DNA from: a virus
Reading direction: 5' to 3' (one strand)
IMG/VR virus record: IMGVR_UViG_3300032284_000155
Location: 1-46,668 of that record
Length of the DNA stretch: 46,668 nt
Part shown: one piece after another, positions 36,632 through 46,100 of the stretch
How positions within the stretch are numbered: position 1 is the stretch's first letter
Layout of the letters: each line of letters begins with the position of its first letter
Position numbers and translations under genes: made by a program
The notes under the pieces: model-generated
The model's input: only the letters and a program-made list of their open reading frames with translations
What the model was told of the DNA's origin: nothing
Database searches by the model: none

Positions 36632-36648
36632 TTCGAGATGCATAAAAT
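36621..36648 (+). promoter_or_regulatory. Sigma70-type promoter for the helicase gene
   Basis: TTGACA (36621-36626), 16-bp spacer, TAAAAT (36643-36648). Transcription would start near 36655, leaving a leader of about 200 nt. Confidence 0.75.
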
Positions 36649-36654
36649 GAAATC

Positions 36655-36853
36655 GTAATCTCTCTAAAAGCCCGTGTGTAAGGTGTGGGTGATGCGGGCG
36701 GGTTTTGGGTTATCCTAATTAACTACACCAGTTGACGCATCTCTTTTTCGTTCCTTTTGGGGGGTGTGAGTTAGCCGATTAACTACCGTTAGTAGTTTCA
36801 TTCGACCGATTGTGGACAGACCACTTTCGGTCTATTAGTCATTTGGAGATAGA
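36655..36853 (+). promoter_or_regulatory. Structured 200-nt leader upstream of the helicase gene
   Basis: No gene is seen. Three hairpins: GCCCG/CGGGC (36670-36699, 20-nt loop), AACTAC-CGTTA-GTAGTT (36781-36797), and a nested stem GACCGA-TT-GTGG-ACAGA-CCAC-TT-TCGGTC (36804-36832) with a symmetric U-U internal loop. ATTAACTAC occurs twice (36718, 36779). It could be a small RNA or a translational control element. Confidence 0.5.
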
Positions 36854-38401
36854 GTGCAAATAATAGACAACAAAGCGTTACTGATAAAAGTACGTGAGCC
36901 AAATCGCATAACTGCGGTCATACCTAAATCAAAAATGGTAGGGCAGAATGAGGTGCTTGTTAAGTGGGGGCTAGAAGAAGCGCAAGTTTTAAAGAACATG
37001 CGTATTAAAAATGTGCCGTCCCCAATCGAGATGGACTATGAATGGACAGGCCTCTACAAACCATTCGACCATCAGAAGACAACAGCGTCGTTCCTCACGT
37101 TGCATCGTCGTGCATTTTGTTTTAACGAGCAAGGCACAGGCAAAACTTCATCAGTCATTTGGGCAGTTGACTACTTGATGAACAAGGGCATCATCAAACG
37201 AGTCTTAGTTCTTTGCCCACTTTCAATCATGCAATCCGCATGGGAGGCTGATCTATTCAAGTTTGCTATGCATCGCACATGCGCCATAGCTCATAGCTAC
37301 TCAAAAGAAAAACGCATTGAGGCAGTTCGTAGTGATGCAGATTTTGTTATCTGCAATTACGATGGTTTGGAAATAATCAAAGACGAAATACAAAATCAAC
37401 AGTTTGACATGATTGTTATTGACGAAGCCAACGCATATAAGAACGTAGCTACAAGAAGATGGAAGACACTCAACTCAATCATCAAGCCCGACATGTGGGT
37501 GTGGATGCTGACAGGAACTCCTGCATCTCAGTCGCCTACTGATGCGTATGGATTAGCAAAAATAATTAACCCATCTGGAGTACCTAAATTCTTTGGTGCG
37601 TTTCGTGACATGGTGATGCAAAAAATCACTACATTCAAATGGATTCCAAAACATACATCCGAAAAAACTTTGCACGACGTGTTGCAACCAGCGATACGGT
37701 TCACGAAAGAAGAATGTCTTGACTTGCCTGACATGACCTACGTGACTAGGAATGTGCCTTTAACTAGCCAACAATTCAAGTATTACGAAGCCATACGTAA
37801 ACATATGACGGCAGTTGCTGCGGGAGAAGAAATAACAACTGTTAATGCGGCAGCAAACTTAAATAAGTTATTGCAACTATCATGCGGGGCAGTCTATAGC
37901 GATAGCGGTGAAGTCATTGCGTTTGACGCAAAAAATCGCATGAGTGCGCTTGTCGAAGTTATTGAAGAAGCAAGCCACAAAGTAATTGTGTTTGCGCCAT
38001 TCAGACATGCCATTGAAATTATTTCCGAGGAGTTAACCAAACTCCAAATCAACAACGAGAAAATACATGGAGGTATATCAGCAACTAAACGAACAGAAAT
38101 ATTTGCCAAATTTCAAACTGAAAAAAATCCACAGGTACTTGTGATACAACCACAAGCCGCCGCTCATGGAGTCACACTACATGCCGCCAACGTAGTTGTA
38201 TGGTGGGGGCCAATCACATCAATAGAGACTTACCTACAAGCTAATGCACGTGTGCATAGGGCGGGTCAACGTAACCCATGTACTGTCGTTCACCTAGAGG
38301 GAAGTCCCGTTGAGAAGAAAGTCTACAAAATGTTATCAGAAAAAGTAGATATTCATACTAGGCTTATAGATTTATATAAAAATATTTTGGTAGACACTTG
38401 A
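36854..38401 (+). CDS. SNF2-type superfamily 2 helicase
   Basis: A 515-residue helicase/translocase. Start is GTG with TTTGGAG upstream. Motif I NEQGTGKTSS (91-100), Ia VLVLCPLSIMQSAW, motif II VIDEANAYK (188-196; DEAN instead of DEAH), motif III MLTGTPASQSPTDAYGL, and C-terminal motifs VIVFAPFRHAIEII, VLVIQPQAAAHGVTLHAANVVVWWGP and the arginine-bearing QANARVHRAGQRNPC. Such phage helicases may aid replication or recombination. The nearby SSB-like and primase genes fit. Confidence 0.9.
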   Translation: MQIIDNKALLIKVREPNRITAVIPKSKMVGQNEVLVKWGLEEAQVLKNMRIKNVPSPIEMDYEWTGLYKPFDHQKTTASFLTLHRRAFCFNEQGTGKTSSVIWAVDYLMNKGIIKRVLVLCPLSIMQSAWEADLFKFAMHRTCAIAHSYSKEKRIEAVRSDADFVICNYDGLEIIKDEIQNQQFDMIVIDEANAYKNVATRRWKTLNSIIKPDMWVWMLTGTPASQSPTDAYGLAKIINPSGVPKFFGAFRDMVMQKITTFKWIPKHTSEKTLHDVLQPAIRFTKEECLDLPDMTYVTRNVPLTSQQFKYYEAIRKHMTAVAAGEEITTVNAAANLNKLLQLSCGAVYSDSGEVIAFDAKNRMSALVEVIEEASHKVIVFAPFRHAIEIISEELTKLQINNEKIHGGISATKRTEIFAKFQTEKNPQVLVIQPQAAAHGVTLHAANVVVWWGPITSIETYLQANARVHRAGQRNPCTVVHLEGSPVEKKVYKMLSEKVDIHTRLIDLYKNILVDT

Positions 38402-38426
38402 CAAAGTAAAGTAACGCCTATATATT
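38398..38426 (+). promoter_or_regulatory. Sigma70-type promoter for the SSB-like operon
   Basis: TTGACA (38398-38403, overlapping the helicase stop), 17-bp spacer, TATATT (38421-38426), with AAAAAGGAGAG before the next gene. Confidence 0.85.
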
Positions 38427-38453
38427 TGAGAGACAAACAAAAAGGAGAGTGCA

Positions 38454-38846
38454 ATGAGTGAAGTAGCAGAAGAAGCCACAGTAGAGAGGCTAGCAAAAAT
38501 CTACACCAAGATCAGAGACAAACGCAAGGAACTTGAAAAAGAAGTTGCCGAGCTTAAAGAGAAACAAGACGTCATAGCCAAAGAACTTCTTGAGCTATGC
38601 AAAGAGCAAGGCGTAACCACCATGCGCACTGCTTACGGCACAGTTTCTAAAAGAGTAACCAAGAACTATTGGACGAGTGATTGGGAATCTTTTTTCAAAT
38701 TCATAAAGGAGAACGATGCCTTTTCGTTGATGCAACAACGTATCAATAACACGAACATGGCACAATTTCTTTCTGAAAACCCCGATGTTTTTCCGCCGGG
38801 TCTAAATGCGGATACAAACCAAACCATCGTAATTGTCAAACGCTAG
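38454..38846 (+). CDS. Coiled-coil early protein (Gam/Gp157-like impression)
   Basis: A 130-residue protein: an N-terminal coiled coil (VERLAKIYTKIRDKRKELEKEVAELKEKQDVIAKELLELCKEQG) and a C-terminal domain (TTMRTAYGTVSKRVTKNYWTSDWESFFKFIKENDAFSLMQQRINNTNMAQFLSENPDVFPPGLNADTNQTIVIVKR). The layout recalls phage proteins beside SSB genes, some of which inhibit host nucleases, but no specific family can be named. First gene of the unit with the SSB-like protein. Confidence 0.7.
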   Translation: MSEVAEEATVERLAKIYTKIRDKRKELEKEVAELKEKQDVIAKELLELCKEQGVTTMRTAYGTVSKRVTKNYWTSDWESFFKFIKENDAFSLMQQRINNTNMAQFLSENPDVFPPGLNADTNQTIVIVKR

Positions 38847-38855
38847 GAGTTAAAA

Positions 38856-39752
38856 ATGAGTAACGACGTAATGTTAGATTTGGGTCTACCAAACTATTTA
38901 AAAGAGATCGAGTTAGACGAAACCACCAAAGCCCTTATGGGCGGTGCAACAGGCATGGGCATGAAGCGCATCTCCATTAAAGGAGGTGTGTGGAGGTTGA
39001 TGGCTAACGGCAAAGAAATTTCCAAGAACGAAGACCGTGCAATGAATGTCGTCATCGTAGCCGCCGCACCTAAAGTATCAAGAACTTTTTATCTAAAGAC
39101 TTATTCAGAAGGTAGCGAGCCTACTGCACCTGATTGTTGGTCTGCCGATGGAGAAGTGCCTGATGCTAAGTCTGCTATACCACAAGCCAAGCGTTGCCTT
39201 GACTGCGAGCAGAACGTGAAGGGTTCGGGACAAGGCGATAGCCGTGCCTGTAAATTTAACCAGCGTATTGCCGTCGTGTTAGCCAACGACCTTAAAGGTG
39301 ATGTGTTGCAACTTACATTACCATCTAAATCTATATTCGGTGCGGGAGAGCCTGGGAAGTGGCCTCTGCAAACATATGCAAAGATGTTGGGAAGTAAAGG
39401 TATACCAGTCACGGCCGTAACTACTGAGATGCGTTTTGATACAAATAGTGCAACTCCTGTAATTACATTCAAACCAGTTCGTGTATTGGAAACAAGCGAG
39501 CATCAGATTGCAATTCTTCAAGGCAAGTCACAAGATGCCAAGAACGCAATTACAATGACTGTTGCAGAGGCTGATGGAGTTAAGATTCCAAAGTTAGACG
39601 CACCCAAGTCAGAGCCTAAAGTCGAACCCAAGGTAGAAGTAAAAGCTGAAACCAAAGTTGAAGACGTAGAGCCTACTAAACGTGTTAAGAAGGAAGAAGA
39701 AGCCGCTCCTAAGAAAGACTTATCTAAGATTCTTGAAGAGTGGGATGATTAA
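38856..39752 (+). CDS. Probable single-stranded DNA-binding protein
   Basis: A 298-residue protein. The N-terminal half is beta-rich (GMKRISIKGGVWRLMANGKEI, AMNVVIVAAAPKVSRTFYLKTY) with a Cys cluster (CLDCEQNVKGSGQGDSRACKFNQRIAVVL; four Cys including C97-type DCWSADG) that may bind zinc. A Lys/Glu/Val-rich linker (KSEPKVEPKVEVKAETKVEDVEPTK) ends in an acidic tail LSKILEEWDD. An OB-like core plus flexible acidic C-terminus is the organisation of phage SSBs (T7 gp2.5 type). Position between helicase and primase agrees. Preceded by TAGGAGTTAAAA. Confidence 0.65.
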   Translation: MSNDVMLDLGLPNYLKEIELDETTKALMGGATGMGMKRISIKGGVWRLMANGKEISKNEDRAMNVVIVAAAPKVSRTFYLKTYSEGSEPTAPDCWSADGEVPDAKSAIPQAKRCLDCEQNVKGSGQGDSRACKFNQRIAVVLANDLKGDVLQLTLPSKSIFGAGEPGKWPLQTYAKMLGSKGIPVTAVTTEMRFDTNSATPVITFKPVRVLETSEHQIAILQGKSQDAKNAITMTVAEADGVKIPKLDAPKSEPKVEPKVEVKAETKVEDVEPTKRVKKEEEAAPKKDLSKILEEWDD

Positions 39753-39754
39753 TC

Positions 39755-39988
39755 ATGCCCAACGGTTATTCATTACTTACCGTACAAGAAGTTAGAGAAG
39801 CCAACCAATCTTTATTGGGTGTACAACTAGGCAAGATTTGTATAGAACGGAACATTCCAGTTACAGATGTTGCTGATTTTTTCAAGGTAAGCCGTGTGAC
39901 TGTCTACTCTTGGTTTAGAGGCAAAACAGTCGTATCGGGTAAACACTCTGAAAAAATGCAAAAGCTAATAGCAAAATTATTAGCTTGA
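39755..39988 (+). CDS. Cro-like helix-turn-helix protein
   Basis: A 77-residue protein: LGVQLGKICIERNIPVTDVADFFKVSRVTVYSWFRGKTVVSGKHSEKMQKLIAKLLA. VTDVADFFKVSRVTVYSWFRG is a good HTH_XRE motif with recognition helix SRVTVYSWF. It is a candidate repressor for one of the palindromic sites in this genome. The 3' end forms a 9-bp inverted repeat (39962-39986). Confidence 0.8.
   Translation: MPNGYSLLTVQEVREANQSLLGVQLGKICIERNIPVTDVADFFKVSRVTVYSWFRGKTVVSGKHSEKMQKLIAKLLA
39962..39986. repeat. 9-bp inverted repeat at the end of the HTH gene
   Basis: AAGCTAATA-(7 nt)-TATTAGCTT, spanning the last codons of the HTH gene. No T-tract follows, so an operator or mRNA hairpin is as likely as a weak terminator. 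A second stem GGATG/CATCC (40022-40039) lies in the 88-nt gap before the primase gene. Confidence 0.5.
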
Positions 39989-40076
39989 ACGGTTAGAGGG
40001 GGCTAGGCTAGCTACCGAAAAGGATGCTCCGTCTCATCCCTGCCCAACTCTTTTAAATGACGTAACAAGGACGGAT

Positions 40077-42923
40077 ATGATTTCGAGAAACGAGTTTCTC
40101 AAGCTTGTGCTCCCCCCATTGCAAGCTGATGAGTATTACTGCGCTTTCGGCATAACAACAATAAATGAAAAAGATGTAGTTGAACAAAGATTTGTAAGCA
40201 ATATTTTAGAACTAGAGTATAAGGCAAACTATTTTGTTGAGCATAGCTACAATGCTTTCTTTGCACTTGCTAAATTTGGTGACCCAAAGAACGGGCGCAC
40301 CACAAGCAATGCAATATCTCTAAAGTCGTTTTTCATTGATCTTGATTGTGGGCCTGGAAAGCCTTATGTAGATTTGAGTTCGGGGCTTGTTGCTCTGAAA
40401 GACTTCTGCAAGAAAACTAAACTGCCTCGCCCGACTATCGTGAAGTCAGGGTTAGGTGCGCATATCTATTGGGTGCTTGATGAAGCAATGCCAAGAAAAG
40501 AATGGAAGCTACACGCCGAGCGGTTAAAAGAGCTTTGCGTAGAACATAAGTTTGACGTAGACCCCGCAGTAACTGGAGAAGCGGCACGTGTGCTTAGAGT
40601 TCCTGAGACTTTCCATTTGAAAGACCCAAAGAATCCAATACTGGTTGAGGTACTGCACGTTGCGCCAACCATAAGCAACATCAAAGATTTGCTACCGCCA
40701 TCAGAAGATGCGTTGGCTATGTTGGAGAAGGCTGAGTTCAAACGCCCAATGGATGCAGTTACCCTTGCGTTGATGGGCGCTAGTCAGTCTAGATTTAAAA
40801 CCATCTTGGTCAAGTCTGTAGAAGGCACAGGTTGCAAACAGATTGCCCATATCTACGACAATCAGCATGATATTGACGAGCCGTTGTGGAGAGCGGGGTT
40901 AAGTATTGCGCATCAATGTATAGATAGAGACAAAGCTATCCATGTGATTTCCCGCAAGCATCCTGATTACTCACCAACAACTACTGACAAGAAAGCCAAC
41001 GAGACCAAAGGCCCCTACACGTGTGAGACGTTTAAGAAACTAAACCCCCAAGGTTGTGATGGTTGCACGCTCAGTATTACTTCTCCCATACAAATTGGCA
41101 AGGAGATTATTGAGGCAACGGAAGAAGACAATAAAGTCATGGACTTAGAGCCTGAGACTAAAGAATTAAAACAGTTTGTCATACCCAAGTTTCCATATCC
41201 ATTCTTTAGAGGTAAGACAGGCGGTATATATCAAAAGGTTAAGAACGCAGACGGAGAAGAGACTGACGACATTGTTTATCCTTACGACTTCTATGTGGTC
41301 AAGCGTATGCAAGATCCTGAGTTGGGTGAAACATTACTCTTACGTTTGCACTTACCAAGAGATGGTGTGCGTGAATTCATTATGACGTTGGCTAGTGTGC
41401 TATCAAAAGAAAAGTTTATCAGCACAGTTGCTTCGTTTGGAATAACTGCATTAGGAAAGAAACAGGATGCACTTATGTACTATGTGACTAAATGGGTTGA
41501 GGAATTACAAATGAACGCACAGGCAGAGAAAGCCCATAAACAGTTTGGCTGGATTGAGGACGAGTCAGGCATCATCATTGGAGACAGAGAAATCCGTGCT
41601 ACAGAAATAGCATATAGCCCGCCATCGTCACCAACGCTACCGCACGTACCATTCTTCCAACCTAAAGGCGACTTCCATGTATGGAAAGATACGGTAAATA
41701 TCTATGGCAAAGAAGGTATGGAGGACAGAGCCTTTGCGTTCTTCATGGGATTTGGCACAATGCTAATGAAATTCACGATACTTGATGGATTCTTATTGAA
41801 CTTGTTTAGCCGTGAATCAGGATCAGGCAAGACCACTATTCTGCAAGCTATCAACAGTATCTACGGCAGACCAAAAGAACTTCTGCTATCCCCAAAGGAT
41901 ACATACAACTCACGTATGGGTAGACTTGGAGTCATGCAAAGCTTGGCAGTTACGATGGACGAGATTACCAATATGCCCCCCGACCAAATGTCGCAACAGG
42001 TATACGACGTAACATCAGGCAGAGGTAAGAACCGCTACAAACAGCACGAAAATGCAGAGCGAGTAAATAACACCAAGTGGCAGACTGGCTTGATTACTTC
42101 GTCTAACAGATCTGTAACCGATGCGCTATTGTCTATTAAGGGTTTTCCCGATGGTGAATTAAAGCGTGTGCTTGAGATAAATATTAAACCCGATCCGTTT
42201 GACGACGCTACTTGGGCACGGCAACACTTTGGTCGGCTGATGAATAATTACGGTCATGCAATAGAACCGTTCGCCCAAGCTTTAGTTGCCCAACTTCCAA
42301 TGGTCAAGGCACAAATGGCGGAAGTTCAGTTGCGTATTGAAAAAGCTGCCACTATTAAAAACTCGGAGCGGTATTGGGCATTGATGGCATCCCTAAGTAT
42401 TAGCGGTGGGGCAATTGCCAAAACCCTTGGTTTGCATGACATTCCAATCAAACCAGTATTCAACTACGCCGTAGGCCTAATTAATGATACACGGAACAGA
42501 ACACGTGAATATATGTTTGACGGTGATGACTTCTTAGGTGGGTTCCTGCAACGTCATTTCTCTGAGATTTTGGTCATTAACGGCAACAAGGACAACCGCA
42601 CAGGGCTGGAACATGGGCCGATCAAGGAGCCAAGGGGTGCTTTGACTGCACGATACGAGCCTGATACTAAGAATCTTTACATTGTTAACCGCACATATAG
42701 GGAAGATTGTTCAAAGAACTTCATCAATTACGAAGAATCTTTAGCTCCCTACCGCAAGTCTAAGGCTTTGCTTGGGCTGAAAAAGAAACGCATGACTGCT
42801 GGAACTGCGGCGAATACGCAAGCACCAGTAAATGCTTTGTGCTTTGACTCCACCAAACTGGACTTCTTCAACGAGACGGTATTGTTAAATGCTAACGATT
42901 CTGAATCTACCAATACTGATTGA
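40077..42923 (+). CDS. Primase-helicase (AEP-like primase with SF3-type helicase)
   Basis: A 948-residue replication protein. N-terminal archaeo-eukaryotic-primase-like motifs: SFFIDLDCGPG (DxD, D88/D90), VKSGLGAHIYWVLDEAM (122-138) and FDVDPAVTGEAARVLRVPETFHLKDP (159-184). A cysteine cluster (TCETFKKLNPQGCDGC, 315-330) may bind zinc. The C-terminal NTPase has Walker A SRESGSGKTT (578-587), Walker B LAVTMDEITN (623-632) and a following TSSNRSV. It would prime and unwind the replication fork. AAGGA precedes the ATG. Confidence 0.85.
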   Translation: MISRNEFLKLVLPPLQADEYYCAFGITTINEKDVVEQRFVSNILELEYKANYFVEHSYNAFFALAKFGDPKNGRTTSNAISLKSFFIDLDCGPGKPYVDLSSGLVALKDFCKKTKLPRPTIVKSGLGAHIYWVLDEAMPRKEWKLHAERLKELCVEHKFDVDPAVTGEAARVLRVPETFHLKDPKNPILVEVLHVAPTISNIKDLLPPSEDALAMLEKAEFKRPMDAVTLALMGASQSRFKTILVKSVEGTGCKQIAHIYDNQHDIDEPLWRAGLSIAHQCIDRDKAIHVISRKHPDYSPTTTDKKANETKGPYTCETFKKLNPQGCDGCTLSITSPIQIGKEIIEATEEDNKVMDLEPETKELKQFVIPKFPYPFFRGKTGGIYQKVKNADGEETDDIVYPYDFYVVKRMQDPELGETLLLRLHLPRDGVREFIMTLASVLSKEKFISTVASFGITALGKKQDALMYYVTKWVEELQMNAQAEKAHKQFGWIEDESGIIIGDREIRATEIAYSPPSSPTLPHVPFFQPKGDFHVWKDTVNIYGKEGMEDRAFAFFMGFGTMLMKFTILDGFLLNLFSRESGSGKTTILQAINSIYGRPKELLLSPKDTYNSRMGRLGVMQSLAVTMDEITNMPPDQMSQQVYDVTSGRGKNRYKQHENAERVNNTKWQTGLITSSNRSVTDALLSIKGFPDGELKRVLEINIKPDPFDDATWARQHFGRLMNNYGHAIEPFAQALVAQLPMVKAQMAEVQLRIEKAATIKNSERYWALMASLSISGGAIAKTLGLHDIPIKPVFNYAVGLINDTRNRTREYMFDGDDFLGGFLQRHFSEILVINGNKDNRTGLEHGPIKEPRGALTARYEPDTKNLYIVNRTYREDCSKNFINYEESLAPYRKSKALLGLKKKRMTAGTAANTQAPVNALCFDSTKLDFFNETVLLNANDSESTNTD

Positions 42924-43128
42924 ATGGGACAAATTTAAAGAAGGTACATCTTTCTTTATACCGTGCTTAGAACGCAGAGCAGTTCAAAAGTACGTACAAG
43001 GCGAAGCCCGGCGGCACAGGCTACATGTGATCTGTAAACAAGTTATAGAGAATAATATCTATGGTTTGCGGGTTTGGAGGGATGCGGATATAATCCAACC
43101 GCACTCTACTTCTCCTAGAAGTATTTAA
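42889..43128 (+). CDS. Small conserved protein at the end of the early operon
   Basis: A 79-residue basic protein: PILIEWDKFKEGTSFFIPCLERRAVQKYVQGEARRHRLHVICKQVIENNIYGLRVWRDAD. From memory this pattern (W..F..G.SFF.P........+..E..R......+.+++....G+RVWR) is a common short phage protein, function unknown. It overlaps the primase 3' end by 35 bases and lies directly before the terminator. Confidence 0.75.
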   Translation: MLTILNLPILIEWDKFKEGTSFFIPCLERRAVQKYVQGEARRHRLHVICKQVIENNIYGLRVWRDADIIQPHSTSPRSI

Positions 43129-43153
43129 CCCCCGCTGGTCGGGGGTTCTTTTT
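43127..43153 (+). terminator. Rho-independent terminator of the early arm
   Basis: AACCCCCG-CTGGT-CGGGGGTT stem-loop (43127-43147) then CTTTTTC. It lies between the converging arms and functions for the plus strand; the minus strand has no T-tract. Confidence 0.9.
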
Positions 43154-46100
43154 CAATCCTCCGCAGAGAACTTCTCTCTGATCTCAGGCAACAGTTTCTT
43201 GTTGTACTTGATTCCATCAATCATGTTTCTTTCGTTGGCTTTGCGGGCTGCCTGAGATTTTTGCAAAGTTTCTGACGTAATGCGAATGCCAGGGTGTTTC
43301 TCATTGAACCCTGTAATATCTTCCATTGTGTCACTCATAAGCTCCGTATCGCCAGATGTTCTAGCCATATCATACTTATTGAGCAATTTAGTCTTGCGAG
43401 CTAATACTTCTTTTTGGAATTGAGTACGTGCGCTAGACATCTCGTACATGGTGGACAAATCAGCAGGAGCAAAACCTGCCATCTGCATCAAACCATTGTA
43501 AGTACTTATATCTGTGTCAATAGGATCGCCTTTAAGAGTCAATGCGCCATCGGTCATATATCTAAAACCTTTTGCAGCGTTACGCAAAAAGCTAGGGGAT
43601 AGCGCTTCAAGTGCCCGCTCGGTATGACCTTCTGACATCATCTTGGCAGCATTATTAGCATTAACTGCATACGATGCGGCTGGGCCTAACGCTTGTTGAA
43701 TTACAGTCAAAGCAAGTCCGTGATCGGCTATGCTACGTGGATCATCACGATACAACAAATCTGTTGCAAGTCCTACACGGTTAGAGATTTCTAAATTGGT
43801 CACGTAGTTGACTGCACCCTTATATGCAAACTCACCAAACAAATCTCGCATCTCTTCATTAAAGTCAAATGGCTCGTCATCGTCACCAAATAATGTGTTA
43901 ATCATGTTTGCTAACATGGATGCGCCGCCGTAGAAAGGTAATCCTTTAACCCCAGCAAAAGCCATAGCCATACCGTATGTACCAACTAGTTGGCGCATGG
44001 CTGCCATACGAACTTCTTTGGTTTCACCTTTAACGGCTTGATGGAAAGCACGTGCGATAGTAAATGCACTATTCCAAGCAAAATTTTTAAATGTAAACGC
44101 TACTCTTCCTAATGGGTGTTGCATCCATTTGGGGGCTGTGGCGGACATACCTGATGTATGAGCATCTTTAACTGTGTCAATTGCTTCACGTATTGCTTCT
44201 GCGTCGCTTTTACCTTTTTGCTTCGCCAAATCATAGGCAGCTATGGCGGTCACGGCTCGATTGTATTTTTCACTAGCAGTAAATGCTATACCTACTGTGT
44301 CTTCTAATTTTGCTTTAAGACCAGTAAATTCATGCGTACTTTGTCTACGACCCTCTAATACTTCACGAGCTATAGTATGTTCAAGTTGACCATGCTCCAT
44401 TAAAGCATCGTACAATTTTTTATAGCGAGCATTGTTTTGCATTCCATTGATTGCAATTTTGCTTGCACCCATCATGGCATTTGTAGCGCCCGTAAACCCA
44501 TACTTACCACTCAATATAGGCCATACCATTAAAGGTAATGATGTTACGTTAACCAATGCAGACGAGACGTTACCAGCAATATATTCAAAATAACTTAATG
44601 TTGTTGCACCATTTACTAACCCGCTGTATGTTGGGTTGTGCATAAACCCACGTTGATCGTAAATATTTTGCGCAGCAGCATATGTGTCGGGCTTGTTGGC
44701 GTTGCTAGCCTCCGCACCAATAGCATCAATTGCTTTATCAATTTGTGGTGAGTATTCAGAATCAGCAAGTTTTCTTGCCCATTTAATCATTACATCACCG
44801 TACCCACGCACAATGTCTCGCTCCATACCACGCACGTTTTCAGACTTCATAAATTGCTTTACCAAAGACTGTGCAGGGAACAAAGATAGATACGATTGGT
44901 AGATGTTATTCAGTTGCTCTTGACTTGCCCCACTCTTTTGCAAGTCCGCCATGATGCTACCCAAGAATGAAGTGGGCGGCACAGAGCCTTGCTGGAATGA
45001 AGCATTCTGAATATTTTGATACGACTTGTGTTGCGCACCTTTGAGTACATCCTTGATGAACTTGTCACGCTCACGTATAGACTCAAATGCTGAAGCAGCA
45101 CGGTCGCCAGTTGTAGGATCTGCATACTCTACCCAAAAGTCACCACGGCGCAGGAACGGAATGTATCCGGGCACACGACGTTTAGCTTGGAACTCAGCTT
45201 TAATTCTTGCGGCAAGAGAAGGAGTTGCATTGGCTAATAATATTTTTTCATACTCGTTGATTGAATCTTCGTATGACTTGCGTATAGTCTTATATACGTC
45301 TTGAACTTCTTTAGGCAGTGCATTGTAGATACTGCGTAGTTTTGCAAATTCTGAAGCATTTTGTGGGTTAGTTTTAAAGTTAGGATTTAGTACATCGACT
45401 TCAGCTAGACGAGCATCATATGCCATGTCGTTCATACGTTCCATAGCTTGCTTATGTCTAGCAAACACATCCATGAAGTGTTTGTAATTGTCATTAATTT
45501 TTTTAATACGCATGTCTTGCGTACCATTACGCTTCTCAAGTGCGTCTAATAGTTTTTGAATTGAAGGAAGTTCTTTGCCATACAGTTTGTTAAGATGGTC
45601 AGGGCGCAACAAACCAAATGCTAACTTAGTTGTAGATGGCCCTGCATACATAGGGCTATTCTTATTGGCAATGTTTGAGAAGGTATTTCTGGCTTTCTCC
45701 GCATATTCACCCGCAAGGCTCGGCATGTCTTTGCCAATTTTACCCACGGCATTAAATGCGTTATTAACCGATGCCCCCATACCCATAAACATCTTTTCGG
45801 CAGGGGTTGCTTCTACATCGCGTGAAACATCTATAGCGTCATGTATAAACTTTAATCCAGCTTCATAGGCAGATTGACCTTTGCGAAATCCTAAGAACTC
45901 AGCAATAGACTGTATGATTCTCTCAAACAAGTTACCGCTCTTAGGAGCTTTGATTGTTTTAAGAACTGCTTGAAAGTTGGGATTACCTGTTAACTCAGAA
46001 GCAAACTCTTGTAAGTCCTGTGCACCATAGGCAGCGCCAAGTTGATTTTGTATTTGGTCAAAGAACTTTAAGAATTCTTTGGTCAATGGGTGGTTGCGGT

